DNA from: an uncultured Bacteroides sp.
GTDB taxonomy: Bacteria > Bacteroidota > Bacteroidia > Bacteroidales > Bacteroidaceae
Length of the DNA: 64,000 nucleotides
Assembly: GCA_949289265.1 (NCBI GenBank)
Contig: CASENE010000108.1
Coordinates: 1-64,000 of the forward strand
Direction: 5' to 3'
The stretch's first letter is position 1. Every line of letters starts with the position of its first letter. The translations under genes were made by a program, and so were the position numbers. Of this stretch, positions 8,853 to 17,759 are shown piece by piece. The notes beneath the pieces are model-generated. The model saw nothing but the letters and a program-made list of their open reading frames with translations, was not told where the DNA came from and searched no databases.

Positions 8853-9842
8853 TCAGACGCCGATGCCCAGCAGGGGCTCGATGCGGCGGAAGATGTCCAT
8901 CAGCTCCTGGCGCGTCTCGGCGCGGAGCATGGCGATGCGTGTGTCGCGGAAGTTGGGGATGCCCTTGAAGAGCGGGCTGGCGGCCAGGTGGCGGCGCACG
9001 TGCAGGATGCCCCGACGCTCGTCCAAGAGGCGCACGCTGTCGTCCACCTCGCGGCGCAGCACGTCCAGCTTCCAGGCCGGGGTGAGGCCCGTCAGCTCTT
9101 CGCCCGTCTGCAGGTAATGCTTGATTTCGCGGAAAATCCAGGGCCGCCCGAAGCTGGCGCGGCCCACCATGATGCCGTCCACGCCGTAACGCTCGAAGCA
9201 TTCCAGGGCGCGCTGGGGCGAGGCGATGTCGCCGTTGCCAACGATGGGGATGCGCATGCGCGGGTTGGCCTTCACCTCGCCGATGAGCGTCCAGTCGGCC
9301 TCGCCGGTGTACATCTGCGCGCGGGTGCGGCCGTGGATGGTGAGGGCCTGGATGCCGCAGTCCTGCAGCTGCTCGGCCAGGGTGACGATGATGCGGCTGT
9401 CCGCGTCCCATCCCAGGCGGGTCTTGACGGTGACGGGCAGGCGGACGGCGCGCACCACGGCGCGGGTGATGTCCAGCATCAGGGGCACGTTGCGCAGCAT
9501 GCCGGCGCCGGCGCCCTTGCCCGCCACGCGCTTGACGGGGCAGCCAAAGTTCAGGTCGATGACGTCCGGACGCGCCTGCTCGACGATGCGGGCGGCCTCC
9601 ACCATCGTGTCCACGTCGCGGCCGTAAATCTGGATGGCCACGGGCCGCTCGGCGTCGCTGATGCAGAGTTTCTGCGCCGTCTTGCTGACGGCGCGCACCA
9701 GGGCGTCGGCCGAAACGAACTCGGTGTACACCATGTCGGCGCCAAATTCCTTGCACATCAGTCGGAAGGCCGGGTCGGTGACGTCTTCCATGGGGGCCAG
9801 CATCACCGGGCGCGGCCCCAGGTCTATCGAAGCTATCTTCAT
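8853..9842 (-). CDS. dusB: tRNA-dihydrouridine synthase, DusB type
   Basis: FMN-dependent reductase (329 aa) that converts uridine to dihydrouridine in the D-loop of tRNAs. Visible family motifs: LAPMEDVTDPAFR at the N-terminus, YTEFVSA, PVAIQIYG, and the catalytic segment DLNFGCPVKRVAGKGAGA containing the acid-catalyst Cys, then VTVKTRLGWD and IHGRTRAQMYTGEADW, VGNGDI and DGIMVGRASFGRPW. The C-terminal helical domain is complete. Transcribed away from the DUF2059 gene; its -7 box is at 9865-9872. Confidence 0.93.
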   Translation of the reverse strand: MKIASIDLGPRPVMLAPMEDVTDPAFRLMCKEFGADMVYTEFVSADALVRAVSKTAQKLCISDAERPVAIQIYGRDVDTMVEAARIVEQARPDVIDLNFGCPVKRVAGKGAGAGMLRNVPLMLDITRAVVRAVRLPVTVKTRLGWDADSRIIVTLAEQLQDCGIQALTIHGRTRAQMYTGEADWTLIGEVKANPRMRIPIVGNGDIASPQRALECFERYGVDGIMVGRASFGRPWIFREIKHYLQTGEELTGLTPAWKLDVLRREVDDSVRLLDERRGILHVRRHLAASPLFKGIPNFRDTRIAMLRAETRQELMDIFRRIEPLLGIGV

Positions 9843-9864
9843 CGCAAATCAGGGATTTAGGCGG

Positions 9865-9872
9865 CAAAGGTA
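9865..9872 (-). promoter_or_regulatory. -7 element of dusB
   Basis: TACCTTTG on the minus strand, 23 nt before the dusB start. The -33 element is not clear. Confidence 0.45.
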
Positions 9873-9916
9873 CGCAAAATCCGCGCCCGGCGTATGGCGA
9901 TACGGAGAAAAAGGCG

Positions 9917-9924
9917 TACCTTTG
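9917..9924 (+). promoter_or_regulatory. -7 element of the DUF2059 gene
   Basis: TACCTTTG, 39 nt before the ATG at 9964, in a divergent promoter region shared with dusB. The -33 element is weak. Confidence 0.45.
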
Positions 9925-9963
9925 CCTTCCGGAACCTCGTCGTCCACTAAAAAACACCGCGTT

Positions 9964-10431
9964 ATGAAAAGACAGTCGCTACTGGCGGCCCTCGTGCTGG
10001 CCGCCGCCCTCTTCGCCCGCCTGCCGCACGCCGCGGCGCAGGCCCCCGACAGCGAGTACAGACAAGCCCTGCAGGAGATGCTGGCCTCCTCGGGCGCGCT
10101 GGAGAGCGTCAAGGTGATGATCCCGCAGGTGATAGCCATGACCAAGCCCTCGCAGCCCGGCATCCCGGACGCCTTCTGGACGCAGTTGGAGAAGGAGATG
10201 CGGACGAAGTTCATCGACCGCGTGGTCGACCTCTACGTGCCCATCTACCAGAAGCACCTCACGCTGGACGACCTGCGTCAGATCAACCAGTTCTACCAGT
10301 CGCCCATCGGCCGCAAACTGGCTGGGGCCACCCCCGCCATCACCGTGGAAGGCGCGCAGATGGGCGCCAAGCTGGGCATGGAAATGGCGCAGGAGATTGT
10401 GGACAAGGTGCGGAGGTATAAGGAATTGTAA
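9964..10431 (+). CDS. DUF2059 domain protein, secreted
   Basis: 155-residue protein with a signal peptide (MKRQSLLAALVLAAALF..AAAQA) and a small helical DUF2059 domain: SALESVKVMIPQ-like segment (ALESVKVMIPQV), then DRVVDLYVPIYQKHLTLDDLRQINQFYQSPIGRKLA, given here only as the hallmark pieces DLYVPIYQKHLT and FYQSPIGRKLA. The domain is known from many Gram-negative periplasmic proteins of unknown function. The longer frame upstream of 9964 would run through the dusB promoter and is rejected. It is followed after 11 bp by the U32 gene and is probably co-transcribed with it. Confidence 0.8.
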   Translation: MKRQSLLAALVLAAALFARLPHAAAQAPDSEYRQALQEMLASSGALESVKVMIPQVIAMTKPSQPGIPDAFWTQLEKEMRTKFIDRVVDLYVPIYQKHLTLDDLRQINQFYQSPIGRKLAGATPAITVEGAQMGAKLGMEMAQEIVDKVRRYKEL

Positions 10432-10442
10432 AAGAAGCCACC

Positions 10443-11720
10443 ATGGATATGAAGCTGACAGAAAAAGACTTTGAAATCATGGCCCCCGTGGGCTCGCGCG
10501 AATCGCTGGCCGCCGCCATACAGGCCGGGGCCGACTCCATCTACTTCGGCATCGAGAACCTGAACATGCGCGCCCGCTCGGCCAATACCTTCAGCGTGGA
10601 CGACCTCCGCGAGATAGCCCGCACGTGCGACGAACACGGCATGAAGAGCTACCTCACCGTCAACACCATCATCTACGACCGCGACCTGCCCCTGATGCGC
10701 GCCATCGTCGACGCCGCCCGCCAGGCCGGCATCTCAGCCGTCATCGCCGCCGACGTAGCCGTGATGACCTACGCCCGCAGCATCGGCCAGGAAGTGCACC
10801 TCAGCACCCAGCTCAACATCTCGAACGCCGAGGCCCTGCGCTTCTACGCCCAGTTTGCCGACGTGGTGGTGCTGGCCCGCGAGCTCGACTTGGAGCAGGT
10901 GGCCGAGATTCACCGCGCCATCGTGGAGGAAAACATCTGCGGCCCCTCGGGCCGGCCCGTGCGCATCGAGATGTTCTGCCACGGCGCCCTGTGCATGGCC
11001 GTCAGCGGCAAGTGCTACCTCTCGCTCCACCAGATGAACCACTCGGCCAACCGCGGCGCGTGCATGCAGGTGTGCCGCCGCGCCTACGTGGTGCGCGACA
11101 AGGAGACCGACGCCGAACTGGAGATTGACAACCAATACATCATGTCGCCCAAAGACCTGAAGACCATCCATTTCCTCAACAAGATGATGGACGCGGGCGT
11201 GCGCGTGTTCAAGATAGAGGGACGTGCCCGCGGGCCGGAGTACGTGCGCACGGTGACGGAGTGCTACAAGGAAGCCATCCGCGCCTACGTGGACGGCACG
11301 TTTACGGACGAGAAGGTGGACGACTGGAACCGCCGCCTCGCCACCGTGTTCAACCGCGGCTTCTGGGACGGCTACTACCTGGGACAGCGCCTGGGCGAAT
11401 GGACGCACCACTACGGCTCCGACGCCACCGAACGGAAAATCTACGTGGGACGGGGCGTGAAATACTTCTCGAACATAGGCGTGGCCGAATTCCTGGTGGA
11501 GGCCGCCGAGCTGAACGTGGGCGACAAGCTGCTGGTGACCGGCCCCACCACCGGCGCCCTCTTCCTCACTGCCGACGAGATGCGCGTCGACCTCCGCCCC
11601 GTGCCCACCGTGCGCAAAGGCGAGCACTTCTCCATCCGCTGCGACAAGATACGCCCCAGCGACAAGCTCTACAAACTGGTATCGACCGACGAGCTGAAGC
11701 GCTTCAAGGGCCTGGCCTGA
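10443..11720 (+). CDS. U32-family (TrhP/YegQ-like) peptidase-fold protein, probably tRNA hydroxylation
   Basis: 425 aa. The N-terminal TIM-barrel-like part (EIMAPVGSRESLAAAIQAGADSIYFG, TVNTI, HLSTQLNI) and the Cys-rich segment EMFCHGALCMAVSGKCYLS..RGACMQVCRR are diagnostic of the U32 family. FKIEGRARGPEYV and the C-terminal beta-barrel-like part follow. Members such as E. coli TrhP and RlhA work in prephenate-dependent hydroxylation of tRNA or rRNA, with the cysteines thought to hold an Fe-S cluster; older annotations call them collagenases. The specific role here is inferred from family only. A second ATG at codon 3 is possible. Confidence 0.85.
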   Translation: MDMKLTEKDFEIMAPVGSRESLAAAIQAGADSIYFGIENLNMRARSANTFSVDDLREIARTCDEHGMKSYLTVNTIIYDRDLPLMRAIVDAARQAGISAVIAADVAVMTYARSIGQEVHLSTQLNISNAEALRFYAQFADVVVLARELDLEQVAEIHRAIVEENICGPSGRPVRIEMFCHGALCMAVSGKCYLSLHQMNHSANRGACMQVCRRAYVVRDKETDAELEIDNQYIMSPKDLKTIHFLNKMMDAGVRVFKIEGRARGPEYVRTVTECYKEAIRAYVDGTFTDEKVDDWNRRLATVFNRGFWDGYYLGQRLGEWTHHYGSDATERKIYVGRGVKYFSNIGVAEFLVEAAELNVGDKLLVTGPTTGALFLTADEMRVDLRPVPTVRKGEHFSIRCDKIRPSDKLYKLVSTDELKRFKGLA

Positions 11721-11733
11721 GCCCCGCCGCCCC

Positions 11734-12312
11734 TCAGTCCGGCAAGGCCAGCACCAGCTCCTCGATCACGCGCGGATAGTGGGCATACTCCAAGCGGTGG
11801 ATGCGCGCGGCCAACGTCTCGGGCGTGTCGTCCGGCAACACGGGGCAACGGTACTGGCAGATGACGGCGCCCTCGTCGTAATGCTCGTCGGTGAAGTGGA
11901 TAGTGATGCCGCTCTCGGCCTCGCCGGCAGCCAGCACCGCCTCGTGCACGCGGTCGCCATACATGCCCTTGCCGCCGAACTTGGGCAGGAGCGAGGGGTG
12001 GATGTTCACCATGCGCCGCTCGTAGGCCTGCACCAGCCGCGAGGGGATGCGCAGTAGGAAGCCCGCCAGCACCACGAAGTCCACCCCGTGCGCCCGCAAG
12101 CAGTCCTCCACCGGTTGCCCGTCGGCCCATTCGTCGCGGGTAAAGCACCGGGCCTCCACGCCCAACGCATCGGCGCGCTGCAGCGCCCCGGCCGTCGGAC
12201 GGTTGGTCAGCACCAACGCCACGCGCGCCGTGCCACGTTCCTGGAAATAACGGATGATAGCCTCGGCATTAGTCCCGTTGCCCGAAGCCAAAATTGCGAT
12301 GTTTCTTGCCAT
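11734..12312 (-). CDS. purN: Phosphoribosylglycinamide formyltransferase
   Basis: 192-residue purine-biosynthesis enzyme that transfers the formyl group of 10-formyl-THF to GAR. The motifs are ASGNGTNAEAI (phosphate binding), GFLLRIP, MVNIHPSLLPKFGG (catalytic Asn/His) and GITIHFTDEHYDEGAVICQ (catalytic Asp). Length is typical. Convergent with the U32 gene (13 bp between the stops) and divergent from acpP. Confidence 0.94.
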   Translation of the reverse strand: MARNIAILASGNGTNAEAIIRYFQERGTARVALVLTNRPTAGALQRADALGVEARCFTRDEWADGQPVEDCLRAHGVDFVVLAGFLLRIPSRLVQAYERRMVNIHPSLLPKFGGKGMYGDRVHEAVLAAGEAESGITIHFTDEHYDEGAVICQYRCPVLPDDTPETLAARIHRLEYAHYPRVIEELVLALPD

Positions 12313-12378
12313 AATCGTAGATATTTATGCACACAAGCGTAAAAAATGTGCAAAAACCAGCACTTAATGTCCGAAATA

Positions 12379-12410
12379 TTTGCACAGCCCAAGAAATATT
12401 CATTCCTTTG
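12379..12410 (+). promoter_or_regulatory. Promoter of acpP-fabF-rnc
   Basis: TTTG (12379-12382), 20 nt, TTCCTTTG (12403-12410). Spacing is exact and the -7 box has one mismatch. The acpP ATG is 53 nt downstream. Confidence 0.65.
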
Positions 12411-12463
12411 CACGGCAAAATTAAAGAAATAAACCTAATTATTAATTAAAAACAGAAAAAGTT

Positions 12464-12700
12464 ATGTCTGAAATTGCATCTAAAGTGAAAGCGATTATCG
12501 TCGATAAGTTAGGCGTTGAAGAATCTGAAGTAAAGAACGAGGCCAGCTTCACGAACGACCTGGGAGCCGATTCTCTGGACACTGTAGAGCTCATCATGGA
12601 ATTCGAGAAAGAATTCGGCATCTCCATCCCCGACGACCAGGCTGAGAAGATTGCCACCGTGGGCGATGCCATCAACTACATCGAGGAACACTCCAAGTAA
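12464..12700 (+). CDS. acpP: Acyl carrier protein
   Basis: 78-residue acidic carrier of fatty acid synthesis. Ser37 in [10 protein letters not shown] is the 4'-phosphopantetheine attachment site. It is followed by fabF after 24 bp, the usual acpP-fabF order. Codon use is more AT-rich and strongly biased, as expected for a highly expressed gene. Confidence 0.97.
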   Translation: MSEIASKVKAIIVDKLGVEESEVKNEASFTNDLGADSLDTVELIMEFEKEFGISIPDDQAEKIATVGDAINYIEEHSK

Positions 12701-12724
12701 GTTTTTTAATCCATCCGTCATCAC

Positions 12725-13990
12725 ATGGAATTAAAAAGAGTGGTAGTAACAGGTCTCGGAGCCGTCACCCCCATTGGCAACACGGTCCCAGAGTTTTGGG
12801 ACAGCCTTGTGAACGGGGTCAGCGGAGCGGGACCTATTACTCATTTCGATGCATCCCTTTTCAAGACGCAGTTTGCATGCGAAGTGAAGAACTTCGACGC
12901 ATCCCAATACATCGACCGCAAGGAGGCCCGCAAGATGGACCTGTACACGCAGTATGCCGTGGCCGTGGCCAAGCAGGCTGTGGGCGACTCGGGTCTTGAT
13001 ACGGAGAAAGAAGATTTGAACCGTATCGGCGTCATCTTCGGCGCAGGTATCGGAGGTATCCGCACGTTCGAGGAAGAAGCAGGCAACTACGCCCTGACCG
13101 GCAAGGAAAAAGGCCCGCGCTTCAACCCGTTCTTCATCCCCAAGATGATATCGGACATCGCGGCCGGACAGATTTCCATGCTCTACGGGTTCCATGGCCC
13201 CAACTATGCCACGTGCTCGGCCTGCGCCACGTCGACCAACGCCATCGCCGATGCCTTCAACCTCATCCGCCTGGGCAAGGCCAACGCCATCGTGACCGGC
13301 GGTTCGGAAGCTGCCATCGCCGCCTGCGGCGTGGGCGGATTCAACGCCATGCACGCCCTGTCCACCCGTAACGACTCGCCCGAGACGGCATCGCGCCCCT
13401 TCAGCGCCAGCCGCGACGGATTCGTGATGGGCGAAGGAGGCGGCTGCCTGGTGCTGGAAGAGTTGGAACATGCCAAGGCGCGCGGCGCGAAGATCTACGC
13501 CGAAGTGGCCGGAGTGGGCATGTCGGCCGACGCATACCACCTGACGGCCTCGCACCCCGAAGGGCTGGGCGCCAAGCTGGTGATGCAGAACGCCCTGGAG
13601 GACGCGCAACTGAATCCGGAAGACATCGACTACATCAACGTGCACGGCACATCCACCCCCGTGGGCGACATATCGGAGGCCAAGGCCATCAAGGAAGTGT
13701 TTGGCGAACACGCCTACAAGCTGAACATCAGCTCCACCAAGTCCATGACCGGACACCTGCTGGGCGCCGCCGGAGCCGTGGAAGCCATTGCCAGCATCCT
13801 GGCCATCAAGAACGGCATCGTGCCCCCGACCATCAACCACGAAGAGGACGACAAGGACGAGCAGATCGACTACAACCTGAACTTCACGTTCAACCAGGCG
13901 CAAGAGCGCGAAGTGCGCGCCGCCCTGTCCAACACGTTCGGGTTCGGCGGACACAACGCCTGCGTCATCTTCAAGAAATACGCAGAATAA
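12725..13990 (+). CDS. fabF: 3-oxoacyl-[acyl-carrier-protein] synthase II
   Basis: 421-residue condensing enzyme that elongates acyl-ACP with malonyl-ACP. The Cys-His-His triad is visible: TCSACATS (about Cys164), [11 protein letters not shown] and [11 protein letters not shown], with the conserved Lys in SSTKSM and the C-terminal [10 protein letters not shown] loop. The gene lies between its carrier protein acpP and rnc, whose GTG begins 3 bp after the fabF stop. Confidence 0.97.
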   Translation: MELKRVVVTGLGAVTPIGNTVPEFWDSLVNGVSGAGPITHFDASLFKTQFACEVKNFDASQYIDRKEARKMDLYTQYAVAVAKQAVGDSGLDTEKEDLNRIGVIFGAGIGGIRTFEEEAGNYALTGKEKGPRFNPFFIPKMISDIAAGQISMLYGFHGPNYATCSACATSTNAIADAFNLIRLGKANAIVTGGSEAAIAACGVGGFNAMHALSTRNDSPETASRPFSASRDGFVMGEGGGCLVLEELEHAKARGAKIYAEVAGVGMSADAYHLTASHPEGLGAKLVMQNALEDAQLNPEDIDYINVHGTSTPVGDISEAKAIKEVFGEHAYKLNISSTKSMTGHLLGAAGAVEAIASILAIKNGIVPPTINHEEDDKDEQIDYNLNFTFNQAQEREVRAALSNTFGFGGHNACVIFKKYAE

Positions 13991-13993
13991 GTC

Positions 13994-14917
13994 GTGTTAC
14001 GCAATCAGATAGACAAGATAAGGCTCCTGTTCCACAAGGACAGAGAGTCTTATTTTTGTTTCTACCGCATCCTCGGCTTCTTCCCCCGCAACATCCGCTA
14101 CTACAAAGAGGCCGTGCTGCACAAGTCCATCCTGGTGCGCGGCGCCAGCGGACGCCCCCTCAACAACGAGCGCCTGGAATTCCTGGGCGACGCCATCCTG
14201 GACGCCATCATTGCCGACGTGGTCTACAAGCACTTCGAGGGGAAGCGCGAGGGATTCCTGACCAACACCCGCTCCAAAATCGTGCAGCGCGAGACGCTGA
14301 ACAAGCTGGCCGTGGCCATCGGGCTGGACAAGCTGGTGCGCTTCACCACGCGCCCCGCCACCCACAACAGCTCCATGTACGGCAACGCCTTCGAAGCCTT
14401 CCTGGGGGCCATCTACCTCGACCAGGGATACGACCGCTGCAAGGAGTTCGTGGAAAAGAAAATCCTGAAGGAATACATCGACCTGGAGAAGATGTCGCGC
14501 AAGGAGACCAACTTCAAGTCGAAGCTCATCGAATGGAGCCAGAAGCACAAGCACACCCTGTCGTTCGAGCTCATCGAGCAGCGGATGGACAAGGACCGCA
14601 ACCCCGTGTTCCACACCGAGGTGAAGATAGAGAGCCTGTCCGCAGGCACGGGCCGAGGCTATTCCAAGAAAGAGTCGCAACAGAACGCCGCCCACATGGC
14701 CCTGCGCAAAATCAAGAACGACGAAGACTTTGTGCGCCAACTGCTGGAGGCCAAGGCCCTGCGCTGCACGCCGCCCGCCCCCGCCGAAGCAGAAGCCGCC
14801 GACGCATCGGATGAGACCGCCGACGCATCGGAAGAAATCCTTGCGGCAACGGAAGAAATCCTCGCCGCGGCCCCCGCCGCAACCGACGACGAAGGCAACC
14901 CCGCCGCAACCGCCTGA
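13994..14917 (+). CDS. rnc: Ribonuclease III
   Basis: 307-residue double-strand-specific RNase. The signature ERLEFLGDAILDAI holds the metal-binding Glu/Asp residues, and a second acidic site is in YGNAFEAFLGAIYLD. A dsRNA-binding domain spans about 175-245 (NFKSKLIEWSQKH..GRGYSKKESQQNAAHMAL). The protein is longer than typical (about 230 aa) because of an N-terminal extension of about 40 residues and a low-complexity Ala/Glu/Asp-rich tail of about 50 residues with repeated ASDETADASEE/ATEEILAA units. Start codon GTG, chosen because it directly follows the fabF stop and keeps the helix before YKEAVLHKS. Confidence 0.93.
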   Translation: MLRNQIDKIRLLFHKDRESYFCFYRILGFFPRNIRYYKEAVLHKSILVRGASGRPLNNERLEFLGDAILDAIIADVVYKHFEGKREGFLTNTRSKIVQRETLNKLAVAIGLDKLVRFTTRPATHNSSMYGNAFEAFLGAIYLDQGYDRCKEFVEKKILKEYIDLEKMSRKETNFKSKLIEWSQKHKHTLSFELIEQRMDKDRNPVFHTEVKIESLSAGTGRGYSKKESQQNAAHMALRKIKNDEDFVRQLLEAKALRCTPPAPAEAEAADASDETADASEEILAATEEILAAAPAATDDEGNPAATA

Positions 14918-14933
14918 CAACCAACGCGCAGCA

Positions 14934-15023
14934 GCGTTACCGTTCCACCGACCGGGCATTACCGTCCCACCAACCGGGCGTTACCGTCCCACCGACCGGG
15001 CGTTACTACGCCACCGGCCGCGC
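14934..15023. repeat. Intergenic tandem repeat, family A
   Basis: Four units (CCACCGACCGGGC, TTACCGTCCCACCAACCGGGC and similar) between the convergent ends of rnc and pfk, starting 17 bp after the rnc stop. Confidence 0.8.
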
Positions 15024-15042
15024 CTTGCCGCGCCCGCTCCGC

Positions 15043-16053
15043 TCAGCCGAAGCACACGCCCATCCGCCTGCCCTGCACCACCAGGTCGTGCTCCTCCGTC
15101 ACCAGCTTCAGCCGCCCCGCCGTCTCCGCCAGCGGGATGGAGGCGATGTCGTCGCCCTTCAGCGCCACCATGCGCCCGAACTGCCCGGCCGCCATCAGCT
15201 CTGTGGCGTGGCCGCCCATGCGTGTGGCCAGGTTGCGGTCGAAAGGCGTGGGCGAGCCCCCGCGTTGGATGTAACCCAGCACCGTCTCGCGCGTCTCGAT
15301 GCCCGTCTCGTATTCTATCTCCTGCGCCATGTATTCGCCCGCCCGCTTGCGCCCGTCGGTGGGAATGCCCTCGGCCACCACCACGATGGAATAAGGCTTC
15401 CCCTGCTTCAGCCGCTCCAGGATGGCGCTGCCGATGCGGTGGATGCTGTAGGGAATCTCGGGCAGCAGGATGACGTCGCCCCCGCCCGCCATGCCGGCAT
15501 AGAGGGCAATCCAGCCCGCCTTGTGTCCCATCACCTCGATGACCATCACGCGCTTGTGGGCGCTGGCCGTGCAGTGCAGGCGGTCGATGGCGTCGGTGGC
15601 GATGCTGACGGCCGAATCGAAGCCAAAGGAGAAGTCCGTGCCCCAGATGTCGTTGTCGATGGTCTTGGGCACGGCCACGACGTTCAGCCCCCGCTCGGCC
15701 AGCAGCCCGGCGGTGCGCACGGTGCCGTTGCCGCCGATGCACACCAGGCAGTCCAGGCCCAGCTCGCGGACATTGCGCTCGATGAGGGCGGGCTTGTTGA
15801 CGCCGGACACCACGCCGTTCTTGCGGAAGGGGTTCTCGCGCGAGGTGCCCAGCATGGTGCCGCCCAGGTTGAGCAGGCCGGACAGCGACTGGCGCGTGAT
15901 GACTTCCGTGTCCTTGGTCAGCAGCCCCTGGAAGCCGCTGTGAATCCCCACCACCTCGAAACCGTAGTGGTGGATGGCCGTTTTGCACACGCCGCGGATG
16001 GTGGCGTTGATGCCCGGGCAGTCGCCCCCGGAGGTAAGGATACCGATTCTCAT
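15043..16053 (-). CDS. 6-phosphofructokinase, mixed (group III-like) type
   Basis: 336-residue phosphofructokinase of the PfkA fold: LTSGGDCPGINATIR at the N-terminus, TIDNDIWGTDFSFGFD around the catalytic Asp, EVMGHKAGWIAL, and GYIQRGGSPTPFDR. Two diagnostic positions disagree with the E. coli enzyme. The phosphate-binding loop is GGNGT (Gly at the position that is Asp in PPi-dependent enzymes, residue 110), but the next site is PKTIDND (Lys130, where ATP-type enzymes have Gly). This combination is typical of the group III or mixed-substrate enzymes, so the phosphoryl donor should not be assumed. The start at MRIGIL is preferred; 27 extra upstream codons are unlike the family. A second, classical PFK is at 49925-50911. 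Confidence 0.9.
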   Translation of the reverse strand: MRIGILTSGGDCPGINATIRGVCKTAIHHYGFEVVGIHSGFQGLLTKDTEVITRQSLSGLLNLGGTMLGTSRENPFRKNGVVSGVNKPALIERNVRELGLDCLVCIGGNGTVRTAGLLAERGLNVVAVPKTIDNDIWGTDFSFGFDSAVSIATDAIDRLHCTASAHKRVMVIEVMGHKAGWIALYAGMAGGGDVILLPEIPYSIHRIGSAILERLKQGKPYSIVVVAEGIPTDGRKRAGEYMAQEIEYETGIETRETVLGYIQRGGSPTPFDRNLATRMGGHATELMAAGQFGRMVALKGDDIASIPLAETAGRLKLVTEEHDLVVQGRRMGVCFG

Positions 16054-16092
16054 AATGCTTCTGATGGATGGATGAATTGTCTTAAACAGCGG

Positions 16093-16100
16093 TAAAGGTA
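16093..16100 (-). promoter_or_regulatory. -7 element of the mixed-type pfk gene
   Basis: TACCTTTA on the minus strand, 40 nt before the start at 16053; one mismatch to TAnnTTTG. Confidence 0.35.
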
Positions 16101-16144
16101 CGAAAAAAGGCGGGCAAAAAGATAGAGATACCAAGAATTAACCT

Positions 16145-16152
16145 TACTTTTG
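16145..16152 (+). promoter_or_regulatory. -7 element of the GH3-fold adenylase gene
   Basis: TACTTTTG, a full match to TAnnTTTG, 31 nt before the ATG at 16183. Divergent with the pfk promoter. Confidence 0.45.
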
Positions 16153-16182
16153 CCCCGGACAAATCGATAACACCACAGAACG

Positions 16183-17694
16183 ATGAACATAACAAGCATC
16201 CTCAACAAGGCCTGCTTCGCCCCAAGGCTCAGGCAGCTGGAGCAATACGCCACCCGCTCGGAGGAATTGCAGGACAAGGTGCTGGCGCGCCTCGTGCGGC
16301 TGGCCGCCGACACCGAATGGGGCCGCAAGTTCGACTACCGGAGCATCCGCACCTACGACGAGTTCCGCCGCCGGCTGCCCGTGCAGACGTATGAAGAAGT
16401 AAAGGGCTACGTGGCACGCATGCGCCGGGGCGAGCAGCGGCTGCTGTGGCCCTCGGAGATACGCTGGTTCGCCAAGTCGTCCGGCACAACGAACGACAAG
16501 AGCAAATTCATCCCCGTCAGCCGCGAGTCGCTGCGCGACACGCACTATCGCGGAGGGCAGGACGCCGTGGCCATATACCTGGGCCAGAACCCACGGAGCC
16601 GCTTCTTCTCGGGCAAGGGCCTCATCTTGGGCGGAAGCCATGCGCCCAACCTGAACTCGAAGCACAGCCTGGTGGGCGACCTTTCGGCCATCCTCATCGA
16701 AAACATCCCCTCCGTGGTCAACCTCATCCGCGTGCCCAGCAAACAAACCGCCCTGATGAGCGACTTCGAGCAGAAGATGGAAGCCATCACGCGCGAGACG
16801 CTGGGGGCCAATGTCACCAACCTGTCGGGCGTGCCCTCGTGGATGCTGGTGCTCATCAAGCACATCCTGGACAAGACAGGCCGGCAGACGCTGGACGAAG
16901 TGTGGCCCAACCTGGAGGTGTTCTTCCACGGCGGGGTGGCCTTCACGCCCTACCGCGAGCAATACCGGCAGCTCATCCGCAGCCCCCGCATGCACTACGT
17001 GGAAACCTACAACGCCAGCGAGGGATACTTCGGCACGCAGAGCGACCCCAACGACCCCGCCATGCTGCTGATGATTGACTACGGCGTGTTCTACGAGTTC
17101 ATCCCGCTGGACGAAGTGGGCACGGACCAGCCCCACGCCCTCCGCCTGGAAGAAGTGGAGCTGGGGCGCAACTACGCCGTGGTCATCTCCACCTCGGCCG
17201 GGCTGTGGCGCTACCAGATAGGCGACACCGTGCGCTTCACGTCCAAACGCCCCTACAAGTTCGTCATCACCGGACGCACCAAGCACTTCATCAACGCCTT
17301 CGGCGAGGAGCTCATCGTGGACAACGCCGAAAAGGGCCTGGCCCGCGCCTGTGCCGAGACCGGGGCGCAGGTATCGGAATACAGCGCGGCGCCCGTCTTC
17401 ATGGACGCCAACGCCAAGTGCCGCCACCAGTGGCTCATCGAGTTCGCCCGGATGCCGGACGACCTGCAGAAGTTCGCGCGCATTCTGGACGACACGCTGA
17501 AGGAAATCAACTCCGACTACGAGGCCAAGCGGCAGAACAACCTGGCCCTGCAACCGCTGGAGGTGGTCGTGGCGCGCCCCGGCCTGTTCCACGACTGGCT
17601 GGCGCGGAAGGGCAAGCTGGGCGGACAACACAAGGTTCCCCGCCTGAGCAACACGCGCCAGTACATCGAAGAGATGCTGGAGCTGAACCGATAA
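16183..17694 (+). CDS. GH3 auxin-responsive-promoter-family acyl-adenylase
   Basis: 503 aa. The fold is that of plant GH3 acyl-acid amido synthetases (ANL-like), not glycoside hydrolase family 3. Visible: the ATP-binding loop WFAKSSGTTNDKSKFIPVS, VSGVPSW-like LSGVPSWMLVL, YNASEGYFGTQ, and GLWRYQIGDTVRF with TGRTKHFINAFGEELI in the C-terminal part. The Bacteroidetes members are widespread and their acceptor is unknown; adenylation of a carboxylic acid is the family-level expectation. An EamA exporter follows after 65 bp and may be co-transcribed. Confidence 0.88.
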   Translation: MNITSILNKACFAPRLRQLEQYATRSEELQDKVLARLVRLAADTEWGRKFDYRSIRTYDEFRRRLPVQTYEEVKGYVARMRRGEQRLLWPSEIRWFAKSSGTTNDKSKFIPVSRESLRDTHYRGGQDAVAIYLGQNPRSRFFSGKGLILGGSHAPNLNSKHSLVGDLSAILIENIPSVVNLIRVPSKQTALMSDFEQKMEAITRETLGANVTNLSGVPSWMLVLIKHILDKTGRQTLDEVWPNLEVFFHGGVAFTPYREQYRQLIRSPRMHYVETYNASEGYFGTQSDPNDPAMLLMIDYGVFYEFIPLDEVGTDQPHALRLEEVELGRNYAVVISTSAGLWRYQIGDTVRFTSKRPYKFVITGRTKHFINAFGEELIVDNAEKGLARACAETGAQVSEYSAAPVFMDANAKCRHQWLIEFARMPDDLQKFARILDDTLKEINSDYEAKRQNNLALQPLEVVVARPGLFHDWLARKGKLGGQHKVPRLSNTRQYIEEMLELNR

Positions 17695-17759
17695 ACACGA
17701 CAACGGACACGGGCTGCCGGCCGACGGCAGTCCGTTCTTTTTTCCGAACCACCAAGACA

